A stretch of DNA of 64,000 nt. Origin: Phocaeicola dorei. Lineage in GTDB: Bacteria; Bacteroidota; Bacteroidia; Bacteroidales; Bacteroidaceae. Of the stretch, positions 1 to 8,046 are shown piece after piece (position 1 is the stretch's first letter; the number at the start of each line of letters is the position of its first letter). The DNA is taken from assembly GCF_013009555.1 (NCBI RefSeq), contig NZ_CP046176.1:775501-839500 (forward strand), given 5' to 3'. The notes below the pieces were generated by a model. It did no database searches and was not told where the DNA came from. It was given only the letters and a program-made list of their open reading frames with translations. The position numbers and the translations under genes are program-made.

Positions 1-115
1 AATAATTGTTTGCAAGCCCTTCCTCCAGACATTTTTTCAGCGTATAAGGATATTGCGCATAGGTGGAAGCCACCCATGCGGTGCAGATACATAAAGTTAT
101 AATGATTCGTTTCAT
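1..115 (-). CDS. TolC-like outer membrane efflux factor, N-terminal fragment
   Basis: Only the first 38 codons are inside the window; the gene runs off the left edge. The reading begins MKRIIITLCICTAWVASTYA, a typical signal peptide, and continues with YTLKKCLEEGLANN, which fits the start of the mature part of TolC/OprM-type outer membrane factors. The ATG overlaps the stop of the RND pump gene (ATGA overlap), so the two are translationally coupled. Together with the upstream adaptor and pump it would form the outer membrane channel of a tripartite efflux system. The assignment rests on the signal peptide, the short motif and the context. Confidence 0.75.
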   Translation of the reverse strand, partial: MKRIIITLCICTAWVASTYAQYPYTLKKCLEEGLANNY

Positions 116-3100
116 ACAATTTCTGTTTTAACGTTTCGGTTGGTAGATATATAACTATAAATAGCCGGTACGATATACATGGTCAGGAAAGTAGATACTA
201 ACATTCCTCCCACAACAGCCGTACCCATGGCGATACGTTGATTGGCGCCTTCTCCTGTTGCGAATGCCAGTGGAATCAAACCTAATACGGTAGAGGCACT
301 TGTCATGAGAATAGGGCGCAAGCGTTGCAAAGCGGCATCCCGGATGGCCTGCATCTTGTTTTCTCCGCCCTCCTGCTTCTGATTGGCGAATTCCACAATC
401 AAAATACCATTCTTTGCCACTAGACCTATCAACATGATAATGCCGATTTGGCTGAATATGTTCATCGTGATACCTCCGGCATACATGAAAATCAGTGCTC
501 CTGCAATGGCTAGCGGAACGGTAAGCATGATAATGAAAGGATCCTTGAAACTTTCGAACTGTGCTGCCAGAATAAGATAGATAAGTATCAATGCCAGAAT
601 GAAAGCAAACATCAGGCTGGATGAACTTTCCCGATAGTCTTTGGAGTCTCCCGACAAGGCGGTACGGAAGGTTTCGTCCAAAGTCTGGGCGGCGATTTTA
701 TCCATTTCTTCCAAACCTTGTCCGATGGTCTTTCCATCTGCTAGTCCGGCAGATACGGTAGCGGAAATAAAACGGTTGTAGTGGTATAATTTAGGAGGAG
801 CTACGGATTCTACAAATTCTACCAGATTGTCCAATTGAATCATTTCCCCTTTGTCGCTTCGTATGTAAATAGATTTGATATTGGCCGGTGTATTACGTTG
901 TTGGCGGTTTATCTGGCCCAAAATCTCATATTGTTTTCCATTCATATAAAAATAGCCCATACGTTGTCCGCTGAGACCGTATTGCAGTGTTTCGGCTATA
1001 TCACGCACAGTGGCTCCCATTGTGCCTGCCTTATCACGGTTAATATTCACTCTCATTTCTGGGCTGCTGAACTTCAGGTCCACGTCCGCCATCTGGAAAG
1101 TAGGGTTATCATATACTTTGCTTAAAAAATCCGGTAATACTTTCTCCAGTTTTTCTATACTGACAGCTTGTAGTACATATTGTACGGGCATACTTCCTCT
1201 CCGCCCGCCGAAAGAAGACTGTTGTTGCACAAAGGCACGTGCTTTCGTTTTATTGCGGATGGCCTGTGAAATACGTTCGGCAACTTCCATCTGGGTATAA
1301 TCACGATCTTTGATATCTTTCAATGTGATACGTATATTTCCACTGCCACTGGAAACGCGTGCGGTTACTGATTCTGCATCGGGTATAATAGAATCTACCA
1401 GATTGTTGATATCTTCCGTATAATCACGGATGTATTCATAGCTGGCTCCTTCAGCTGCACGTGTATTGATACTTATTTGCGAACGGTCCTCCATAGGAGC
1501 CATTTCAGCGGGTATTTGGCCCCAAAGTACTCCGATGGCTATCAACATAATCACTGTAACAGGTATTGCCCATATGCGTCTTTTAAGAAAAGCATTCAGT
1601 GAACGGGCATATATGCGGTTCATACCTTCAAAGAAAGGCTCTGTCTTTTGGTAGAACCATCCCTGTTTTTCCCGTTTAATCAATAACTTGGTTGCCAGCA
1701 TAGGGGTGAACGTTAATGCGGCAAAGGAAGAAATGATGACCGAACCTGCCACAACGAAACTGAACTCACGGAATAAACGTCCGCTGGTTCCTTCCATAAA
1801 TACGATGGGCAAGAACACTGCCACCAGGGTGATAGTGGTGGAGATAACAGCGAAGAAAATTTCTTTTGCCCCTTCTATTCCTGCTTCGAACGGACGCATA
1901 CCTCGTTCTATGCGGATATAGATATTCTCTGTCATAACGATGGCGTCATCCACTACCAAACCTACAGACAATACCACCGCCAGCATGGTCAGCACATTGA
2001 TGGAGAAACCTGCTATGTACATCACAAAGAAAGCTCCGATCAATGAAACCGGAATAACGATGCAGGGAATCAGTGTCACGCGCCAATCGCGCAAGAACAG
2101 GAAAATGATGATGATAACCAGTACGAACGCTTCATACACCGTACTTTTTACTTCATCAATAGAAGCGCGGATAAACTTAGTGTTATCAAAGCCATAGCTG
2201 TATTTCACATCGTCGGGCAAATCCTTCTTCATCTGCTCCATACGCTGGTATACGGCATCGGCGATTTCGATATGGTTGGCACCGGGTTGTGGAATGACAA
2301 CGACACCTACCATCGGCACTCCGTTCATTTTCATATAACTCTTGATATCTGCCGGACCTAGTTCGGCGTAACCGATATCGCTGAAACGGACAACTCTTCC
2401 GCCTACTTCTTTTAATATGATGTTATTGAATTCTTTAGCGGTGTGCATTTGTCCCATGGTGCGTAAGGTCAATTCTACGGTATTACCTTCAATGCTGCCC
2501 GAAGGGAGTTCTATATTTTCATTGGTTATCGCGTTCTTTACATCTACCGGAGTAATGCCATACCCTGCCATCTTGGTGGGGTCGAGCCATAAGCGCATGG
2601 AGTAACGTTTTTCTCCCCAAATAGATACGCTGCTTACATCCGAAATGGTTTGCAGTTGTTCTTTTACGGTCAAGTCTGCTATTTCACTCAGTTCCAACAG
2701 AGAGCGGCTGTCACTTTGGATAGCTACCATCAGGATAGGCGTTGCATCGGCATCAGCCTTGGATACAGTAGGAGGGTCACAGTCGCGTGGCAGGTAACGT
2801 TGTGCGCGGGACACTTTGTCACGTACGTCATTGGCGGCAGTTTCCAAATCGACGGATAATTCAAATTCCACTGTGATACGGCATTGTCCTTGTTGGCTGA
2901 CACTGGACAAAGAACGGATTCCCGGAATACCGTTGATGTTTTGTTCCAAAGGCTCGGTTATCTGATTCTCGATTACATCGGCATTGGCACCCGAGTAACT
3001 ACAGCTAACAGAGATGATCGGATTATCTACCGAAGGATATTCGCGGACTCCCAATGTATTGTAACCGATCAGTCCGAAAAGTAATATGATGATGGTAAGC

Positions 3101-3147
3101 ACGGTGGCAAGCACAGGCCTACGGATACTAAGTTCGGAAATATTCAT
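112..3147 (-). CDS. RND family efflux pump, inner membrane permease
   Basis: A 1011-residue protein of normal length for the AcrB/MexB (HAE1) or heavy-metal RND transporters. It starts MNISELSIRRPVLATVLTII, the usual cytoplasmic lead and first membrane helix. The paired acidic residues of TM4 are seen in GLVVDDAIVMTEN near residue 400, the proton relay of the family. Further hydrophobic blocks lie near 340-530 and 840-1000, with two large periplasmic loops between. It uses the proton gradient to export drugs or other toxic compounds from the periplasm or inner membrane. It sits between an adaptor gene (19 bp upstream) and an outer membrane factor gene (overlapping downstream). The substrate cannot be read from the sequence. 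Confidence 0.95.
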   Translation of the reverse strand: MNISELSIRRPVLATVLTIIILLFGLIGYNTLGVREYPSVDNPIISVSCSYSGANADVIENQITEPLEQNINGIPGIRSLSSVSQQGQCRITVEFELSVDLETAANDVRDKVSRAQRYLPRDCDPPTVSKADADATPILMVAIQSDSRSLLELSEIADLTVKEQLQTISDVSSVSIWGEKRYSMRLWLDPTKMAGYGITPVDVKNAITNENIELPSGSIEGNTVELTLRTMGQMHTAKEFNNIILKEVGGRVVRFSDIGYAELGPADIKSYMKMNGVPMVGVVVIPQPGANHIEIADAVYQRMEQMKKDLPDDVKYSYGFDNTKFIRASIDEVKSTVYEAFVLVIIIIFLFLRDWRVTLIPCIVIPVSLIGAFFVMYIAGFSINVLTMLAVVLSVGLVVDDAIVMTENIYIRIERGMRPFEAGIEGAKEIFFAVISTTITLVAVFLPIVFMEGTSGRLFREFSFVVAGSVIISSFAALTFTPMLATKLLIKREKQGWFYQKTEPFFEGMNRIYARSLNAFLKRRIWAIPVTVIMLIAIGVLWGQIPAEMAPMEDRSQISINTRAAEGASYEYIRDYTEDINNLVDSIIPDAESVTARVSSGSGNIRITLKDIKDRDYTQMEVAERISQAIRNKTKARAFVQQQSSFGGRRGSMPVQYVLQAVSIEKLEKVLPDFLSKVYDNPTFQMADVDLKFSSPEMRVNINRDKAGTMGATVRDIAETLQYGLSGQRMGYFYMNGKQYEILGQINRQQRNTPANIKSIYIRSDKGEMIQLDNLVEFVESVAPPKLYHYNRFISATVSAGLADGKTIGQGLEEMDKIAAQTLDETFRTALSGDSKDYRESSSSLMFAFILALILIYLILAAQFESFKDPFIIMLTVPLAIAGALIFMYAGGITMNIFSQIGIIMLIGLVAKNGILIVEFANQKQEGGENKMQAIRDAALQRLRPILMTSASTVLGLIPLAFATGEGANQRIAMGTAVVGGMLVSTFLTMYIVPAIYSYISTNRNVKTEIV

Positions 3148-3166
3148 AAAAGTATTTTTTTAGTTG

Positions 3167-4243
3167 TTAGTTAATGGCCTGAAGTTCCACAGGCATTCCC
3201 TTACGTAATTGCAGTGTACCCGATGTCAGGATGGTATCACCCACAGACAATCCTCGTACAATCTGTACTTCGGCTTCGGTACGGAGTCCTATAATAATAT
3301 CTACAGGGTCTGCAACTCCGCTACGATAAACAAATACTTTATTTTTACCCATTTCGGGGACAATAGCTTCGGATGGAATCGCTATCGCGTCTTCTATTTC
3401 TTTTTGTTTTAATTGAATATCTGCATATCTGCCTGCCAGCAGTTCGCCGTTGCGGTTGGGGTAGATGGCACGGATGTTCAATGAATGGGTTTCCATATCT
3501 ATACTGGATTCGGTTGCATAAACCTGTGCATGATAGGTATCCAGTTTTCCTTCTACTTTGAACTCCAGATTAGTCCCTTTTTTTATTTCCCGGGCATAAC
3601 GTTCCGGTACAGCGAACTCTACTTTCAATGGGGTCACTTTGGTCAGTTTGGCTACTACAGTGGTAGGGGAGGCGTATGCTCCTGTACTGACCTGTCTCAA
3701 TCCGATGATACCGTCGAATGGTGCGCGGAGTTCGGTCATGTCAATATTGGCCTTGATATTTTCGATATCGGCGTTAAGGGTGGCAAGTTCGGTTTTTACC
3801 TGTTCGTATGCTTCTTTACTGACTGCATCTCGTTTTAACAGAGCGTTTTGACGGAACACACGGTCTTCGGCTAAAGGTATTTGTGCTTCCAGACGTTTTA
3901 ATTGAGCCTGTAACTGCCGGTCGTTTACTTTGGCAAGTAATTCTCCTCGTTTTACCAATGTGCCTTCTGTGAAAAAAATATCGGTGATCTTTCCGGAGGT
4001 TTCAAAAGACAAACTCACTTCTTCGTCAGGAACCAGGCGTCCGGTAACCAATATTTCATCTGTCAGCAAGTGTGGTTTTATGACTTGTGCATTGACTTTC
4101 AATGTACGTTGCTTGTTTTCTTTAGGTAACGCGTCGGCGGCTGTCAGTTCTTCATTTTCGTGAGGGGTAAATTGATAGATGCCTAGTCCGGCCAAGCCGG
4201 CTCCGATTAATATAATGATGCCCCATTTGATTCGTTTGTTCAT
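3167..4243 (-). CDS. RND efflux periplasmic adaptor (membrane fusion protein)
   Basis: A 358-residue HlyD/AcrA-type adaptor. Residues 8-25 form an N-terminal membrane anchor (GIIILIGAGLAGLGIYQF). They are followed by a biotinyl-lipoyl-like half motif (SGKITDIFFTEGTLVKRGELL), a helical hairpin (about 110-165) and the second half (TELRAPFDGIIGLRQVSTGAY), then beta-barrel and membrane-proximal domains. It bridges the RND pump to the outer membrane channel. It is the first gene of a three-gene operon (adaptor, pump, outer membrane factor). I saw no TetR or AraC regulator beside it and no clear TAnnTTTG promoter in the 50 bp upstream, so its control is unresolved. Confidence 0.93.
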   Translation of the reverse strand: MNKRIKWGIIILIGAGLAGLGIYQFTPHENEELTAADALPKENKQRTLKVNAQVIKPHLLTDEILVTGRLVPDEEVSLSFETSGKITDIFFTEGTLVKRGELLAKVNDRQLQAQLKRLEAQIPLAEDRVFRQNALLKRDAVSKEAYEQVKTELATLNADIENIKANIDMTELRAPFDGIIGLRQVSTGAYASPTTVVAKLTKVTPLKVEFAVPERYAREIKKGTNLEFKVEGKLDTYHAQVYATESSIDMETHSLNIRAIYPNRNGELLAGRYADIQLKQKEIEDAIAIPSEAIVPEMGKNKVFVYRSGVADPVDIIIGLRTEAEVQIVRGLSVGDTILTSGTLQLRKGMPVELQAIN

Positions 4244-4290
4244 GTGCCTTTCTATATGGGTTTAATAAATACGTTAATGTAAGGTTAGAT

Positions 4291-4324
4291 AAAAAAACGT
4301 GGCGCTCAGTTTAAACGCCACGTT
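4291..4324 (-). terminator. Rho-independent terminator after the M28 peptidase gene
   Basis: A perfect 9-bp stem (AACGTGGCG with CGCCACGTT) and an 11-nt loop is followed on the minus strand by a run of T (AAAAAAA at 4291-4297 on the plus strand). It lies just after the stop of the peptidase gene. It should separate rsgA-peptidase transcription from the efflux operon downstream. Confidence 0.85.
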
Positions 4325-4329
4325 CTTTT

Positions 4330-5352
4330 TTAATATTTTTTTTCGTTTGCCAGCTTCCACATCGCAAGGAAAGAGGCTTTGGTTATATCGACTATCTTCA
4401 GCCAATTGATTTTCTGTGTTTCATCTCCCGGAAGGTGATAATCGGGATGGGCATCAGTGTGATACCATATAATAGGTATTCCCAGTTTGGCGAACGTGCC
4501 GTTGTCGCTGCCTCCCACCGGATTGTCCCAAGCCCGGTAGTCAGGGGATAGCTGCAAGCGGTAATCTTCAATATCTTTTTTCAGCCAGTCACCGAAGGCC
4601 TGATGGGCTGCGGTATAGAAGTAAACGAAATAATCGGGCTGGTCCTCCCGGTTGTTACGTCCTATCATGTCATAGTTCAAATAGCCTTTTACCTTCTTAA
4701 TATCCGGATAGTTCATGGCGAAATAACGGGATCCCAGCAATCCCTTTTCCTCACCATCCCAAAAGGCGAAGATAACGGTACGTTCCGGTTGCTCACCGGT
4801 AGCAAGAAAGGCACGGGCTACCTGTAATACGGCTTGAACGCCTGATGCATTATCATCTGCACCGTTATAAATCTGATCTCCTTCCAGCATAGGATCGTAG
4901 CCTATGTGGTCGTAATGTGCGCCGATAATGACAATTTCATTTGGATTCTTTCCTTCTATTTTACCTAAGATATTACGTAATGCCAATTTTTGATGTACCA
5001 CTTTTTTCAGTTCCGCAATAGAATCGGGATGTACTTGCCAGCGTTTTCCTTTCACTTGCCGTTCAGCATGATATACATCAAAGGGTTGTATATAATCTCC
5101 GGCTAGCAGTGGTTTTATTCCCATCTGTTTCAGGCAGGAAATGATATAATTGCCTGCAATGCGTCCACCTTTCCATCCGGCTTCGCGTCCTTCCAGTTCG
5201 TCACAGGCCAGAAAGCCGATATGTGCTTCGGCTGTGGCACGGTTAATGGTTTCTACTCCTTTTTTTTCAGGAGTCACTTTTTTAGGAGAAGCGGCATTCA
5301 GCCCGGTGGTGCATAATGCAAACAGTGCAATAGCTAAGAGGTGTTTTTTCAT
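4330..5352 (-). CDS. Exported M28 family zinc aminopeptidase
   Basis: A 340-residue exported peptidase with a signal peptide (MKKHLLAIALFALCTTGLNA). The M28 metal ligands are visible in order: IGAHYDHIGY (His), GADDNASGV (Asp), DGEEKGLLGS (Glu-Glu), YDMIGRNN (Asp) and TDAHPDYHLPGD (His). This is the co-catalytic two-zinc set of the family, so the enzyme is probably active. It would trim peptides in the periplasm or at the surface. It lies 13 bp after rsgA, suggesting cotranscription, and is followed by a strong terminator. Exact specificity (aminopeptidase or glutaminyl cyclase-like) is not fixed by the motifs. Confidence 0.9.
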   Translation of the reverse strand: MKKHLLAIALFALCTTGLNAASPKKVTPEKKGVETINRATAEAHIGFLACDELEGREAGWKGGRIAGNYIISCLKQMGIKPLLAGDYIQPFDVYHAERQVKGKRWQVHPDSIAELKKVVHQKLALRNILGKIEGKNPNEIVIIGAHYDHIGYDPMLEGDQIYNGADDNASGVQAVLQVARAFLATGEQPERTVIFAFWDGEEKGLLGSRYFAMNYPDIKKVKGYLNYDMIGRNNREDQPDYFVYFYTAAHQAFGDWLKKDIEDYRLQLSPDYRAWDNPVGGSDNGTFAKLGIPIIWYHTDAHPDYHLPGDETQKINWLKIVDITKASFLAMWKLANEKKY

Positions 5353-5365
5353 AAAGTTGTGGTTT

Positions 5366-6298
5366 TTAGTAAGCGGCGCGATACTTGCCTTCTTCCTTGT
5401 CTTCCAACATGTTCAGGTAAGAAGTATAGCGTGACTCGCTGATTAGATGTTTCTCCACTGCATCGCGTACGGCGCATCCGGGCTCGTGCCTGTGGGTGCA
5501 GTTTCCATACTTGCATTGAGCGGAATATTCAAATATTTCTTTAAAGTAATGTCCTACTTCCTCTTCTTCCATATCAAATGTTCCGAAACCTTTGATACCC
5601 GGAGTGTCGATGATGTATCCACCACCGTCTACTGGGAACATTTCGGAAAAGGTTGTGGTATGCATTCCTTTGTTATGGTAATCGGAAATTTCACCTGTTT
5701 TCAAGGTTTGTTCAGGCAAAATAGCATTGATTAATGTTGATTTCCCTACTCCTGAGTTGCCTGAAAGCAAAGTGACCTTTCCTTTCAGGTCTTTTTTCAC
5801 TTCGTCTGTACCTATGTTGTTCAGTGCGGAAACTTTGAAGCAAGGGTAACCGATGTATGTGTACAGGTTTATCAGAGCATCCATATAGCGTGTATCATCC
5901 TCATTATACCTGTCTATCTTATTGAATATCAGTTTGACGGGTACACGGTATGCTTCTGCAGTGGCTAGAAAACGGTCAATGAATATAGTTGAGGTTTCGG
6001 GATAATTAATTGTAACAATCAGCATACATTGATCCAGATTGGCCGCCAGTATGTGCGATTGTTTGGAAAGGTTAGAGGCGCGCCGGATGATATAGTTCTT
6101 GCGGTCTTCTATCTCACTGATGAAGGCGGTTCCTTCATTGTTGATAATGATTTGTACATAATCTCCTACAGCAATGGGATTGGTACTCCGAATACCTTTT
6201 AAACGGAAATTTCCTTTGATCTTGCATTCGATGGTACGTCCGTCTTCTGTTTTGACAAGATACCAGCTGCCTGTGTTTTTTATTACTAGTCCTTTCAT
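5366..6298 (-). CDS. rsgA: Ribosome small subunit-dependent GTPase A
   Basis: A 310-residue circularly permuted GTPase. An N-terminal OB fold (about 1-70) is followed by the G motifs in the permuted order G4 (FNKIDRY), G1 ([14 protein letters not shown]) and G3 (DTPGIKGFG), then a C-terminal zinc knuckle with the Cys/His pattern in [14 protein letters not shown]. RsgA acts late in 30S subunit maturation and responds to (p)ppGpp in other bacteria. It sits with frr, another translation factor, and runs into the M28 peptidase gene. All key motifs are intact. Confidence 0.97.
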   Translation of the reverse strand: MKGLVIKNTGSWYLVKTEDGRTIECKIKGNFRLKGIRSTNPIAVGDYVQIIINNEGTAFISEIEDRKNYIIRRASNLSKQSHILAANLDQCMLIVTINYPETSTIFIDRFLATAEAYRVPVKLIFNKIDRYNEDDTRYMDALINLYTYIGYPCFKVSALNNIGTDEVKKDLKGKVTLLSGNSGVGKSTLINAILPEQTLKTGEISDYHNKGMHTTTFSEMFPVDGGGYIIDTPGIKGFGTFDMEEEEVGHYFKEIFEYSAQCKYGNCTHRHEPGCAVRDAVEKHLISESRYTSYLNMLEDKEEGKYRAAY

Positions 6299-6418
6299 AA
6301 ATTAAAATGAAGGATGAAAAATGAAGAAAGAGGGATTGGACCGCACGGACAAGAGCAAGGCTGTGCAGGACAATTCTTCCTTCTTCATTATTATTGCTTC
6401 ATTATTTTAAGTTCTTCA
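6299..6418. repeat. Intergenic AT-rich inverted repeat between frr and rsgA
   Basis: The spacer carries several copies of a TGAAGAA-like word on one side (AATGAAGAA at 6320-6328) and the complementary word TTCTTCATT at 6381-6389 and again near 6411-6419. The RNA could fold back on itself. It is the low-complexity type of spacer often seen between Bacteroides genes. No coding sequence is supported here. Confidence 0.45.
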
Positions 6419-6979
6419 TTAAACCGTCATAATTTCTTTATCTTTCTCTGCCAGAAGTTCTTCAATCTTCGCGATATATTTATCGTGTACTTTCTGAAGT
6501 TTGGCTTCCGCATTCTTTTGCTCGTCTTCGGGCATACCTTCTTTAACAGCTTTTTTCAGTGTATCTATAGCGTCACGGCGTGCGTTGCGTATACTTACTT
6601 TTGCGGTTTCGCCTTCGCCTTTACATTGTTTGGCCAGTTGCTTGCGGCGTTCCTCTGTCAATGGCGGAATACCCAAACGGATGATTTCACCGTTGTTTTC
6701 GGGAGTGATGCCCAGATCAGAGTCCATGATAGCTTTTTCGATGATACGGAACATACTTTTGTCCCATGGCTTGATGGCGATACTGCGTGCATCGGGAGTA
6801 GTCACGGCAGCTACATTACTGATGGGAACCATGCTTCCATAAGAGTCAACACGAATGCCGTCCAGCAACCGGGTACTGGCTTTTCCTGCACGAATGTGCG
6901 CTAAGGCCTCTTCCAAATACATAACGGCCATGTCCATTTTCTCTTGTGCGTCGTTGATGCAAGTTTTTGCGTCTATCAT
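6419..6979 (-). CDS. frr: Ribosome recycling factor
   Basis: A 186-residue protein of standard RRF length. It has the conserved core [31 protein letters not shown] and the C-terminal helical segment ending [17 protein letters not shown] works with EF-G to split the post-termination ribosome. A minus-strand -7 element (TACTTTTG at 7025-7032) lies about 45 bp upstream of the ATG. The gene is followed by rsgA after a 120-bp repeat-like spacer, so the two translation genes may share a transcript. Confidence 0.97.
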   Translation of the reverse strand: MIDAKTCINDAQEKMDMAVMYLEEALAHIRAGKASTRLLDGIRVDSYGSMVPISNVAAVTTPDARSIAIKPWDKSMFRIIEKAIMDSDLGITPENNGEIIRLGIPPLTEERRKQLAKQCKGEGETAKVSIRNARRDAIDTLKKAVKEGMPEDEQKNAEAKLQKVHDKYIAKIEELLAEKDKEIMTV

Positions 6980-7024
6980 ACTGTTCTGTTATTTAAGTTG
7001 TTTATTGATTCGTTTTAAGTGAAA

Positions 7025-7032
7025 CAAAAGTA
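7025..7032 (-). promoter_or_regulatory. Promoter -7 element for frr
   Basis: TACTTTTG on the minus strand matches the Bacteroidetes -7 consensus TAnnTTTG and would start RNA about 40 nt before the frr start codon. Confidence 0.6.
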
Positions 7033-7241
7033 ATTTATTTTTTGATTATCTGCAATAAAAGGGGGATGATTTTATATTTCTAACGGCTCTTTACTTTATC
7101 ATCACCAGTTTAAGTTGTTGAGGCTTTATTAAAAATAGGTGAAAAGTTTTTGTGTCTTATCGGATAACAGGATTGAAATGATGAACACCTTAAGCTTTTC
7201 TTCCCTGTATACTAAGTCCTTTTTATTGCATGATTAAGCTT

Positions 7242-7367
7242 TTTCATACGGCAACCTATTACAGACTCCGATAATGGACTGTATAAACTATTGTAGTGGA
7301 CTGTAGGGTCTGCTGTAATAGACTGTACGGTCCACTGACGGAGTCTGTAGTAGGTTGCCGTATGAAA
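7242..7367. repeat. Long palindromic intergenic element (29-bp arms)
   Basis: Arms 7242-7270 and 7339-7367 are inverted copies with 28 of 29 positions matching. Inside them lies a shorter stem (TGGACTGTA with TACGGTCCA, G-T allowed) and repeats of GGACTGTA at 7276, 7298 and, as GACTGTA, 7321, about 22 bp apart. Weaker similarity between the flanks extends the dyad towards 7190 and 7400. It lies between the divergent genes frr and the histidine phosphatase. It has no open reading frame and looks like a non-coding repeat or mobile miniature element. The remaining spacer from 7033 to 7190 shows nothing I can name. Confidence 0.7.
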
Positions 7368-7486
7368 GGTCTTAGCTGTGCGGAAGAAAGCCCTTAGTCT
7401 ACGGGGAGAATACTTTTGTAATCAGGTATAACAACGAGACAGACAAAGACATCAACAGAATTAGGGTAAATTTGGTTGGTAAGCAT

Positions 7487-7494
7487 TATCTTTG
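7487..7494 (+). promoter_or_regulatory. Promoter -7 element, nearly leaderless gene
   Basis: TATCTTTG matches TAnnTTTG. It ends only 11 bp before the ATG at 7506, so the transcript would have a leader of roughly 5-7 nt. It also rules out the ATG at 7476 as the true start. Confidence 0.65.
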
Positions 7495-7505
7495 CATTAA
7501 AAAAG

Positions 7506-8024
7506 ATGATAACTTTATATTTAGCCCGTCACGGGCAGACAGAAGAGAATATGACCCGTATTTTCCAAGGACATATGCCGGGCACGCTGACTGTTGAAGG
7601 AATAGCACAGGCTGAAGCGCTGCGTGATACTTTGCGGGACATCTCTTTGGACGCAGTGGTCAGTAGTGATTTGAAGCGGTGTGTGGATACGGCCCGTATC
7701 GCGGTGGAAGGTCGGAACCTGCCTTGGGAGAAAATGGTTTTGTTGCGTGAAATCGATTGGGGGAGCTGGACGGGGCTTGCCATTAAAGAAGTTGATTTGC
7801 GACATTTTCCGGCAGATGTGGAAACGGAGGCGATGCTGTATGAGCGTGCGGGGCGTTTTGTGGACTACTTGAAAGAGCGATATGATGGAAAACAGGTGTT
7901 GGCTGTCGGACATGGACTGATAAACAGGGCGGTACAGGCACACATTCAAGGAGTAACTTTGGAACATTTGCGTAGTGTGCCAAAGATGAATAATGCGGAA
8001 CTACGCCGGTTCAAGTTAACGTAA
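7506..8024 (+). CDS. Histidine phosphatase family protein (phosphoglycerate mutase-like)
   Basis: A 172-residue protein with the catalytic LYLARHGQTEEN motif at its N-terminus and the second histidine in AVGHGLINRAV. It has a central acidic residue in LREIDWGSWTGL, typical of CobC/alpha-ribazole phosphatase or broad histidine phosphatases. I chose the ATG at 7506 because the promoter element overlaps the more upstream in-frame ATG and because the motif normally begins within ten residues of the start. The substrate is not determined by the sequence; no cobalamin gene is next to it. A short stem (AATGCGGAA with TTCCGCATT) spans the stop codon. Confidence 0.88.
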   Translation: MITLYLARHGQTEENMTRIFQGHMPGTLTVEGIAQAEALRDTLRDISLDAVVSSDLKRCVDTARIAVEGRNLPWEKMVLLREIDWGSWTGLAIKEVDLRHFPADVETEAMLYERAGRFVDYLKERYDGKQVLAVGHGLINRAVQAHIQGVTLEHLRSVPKMNNAELRRFKLT

Positions 8025-8046
8025 TTCCGCATTGAATAACACGTGG

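Noticed and set aside
6314..6904. A plus-strand 196-codon frame
   Set aside because: It is antisense to frr, with a composition unlike a real protein.
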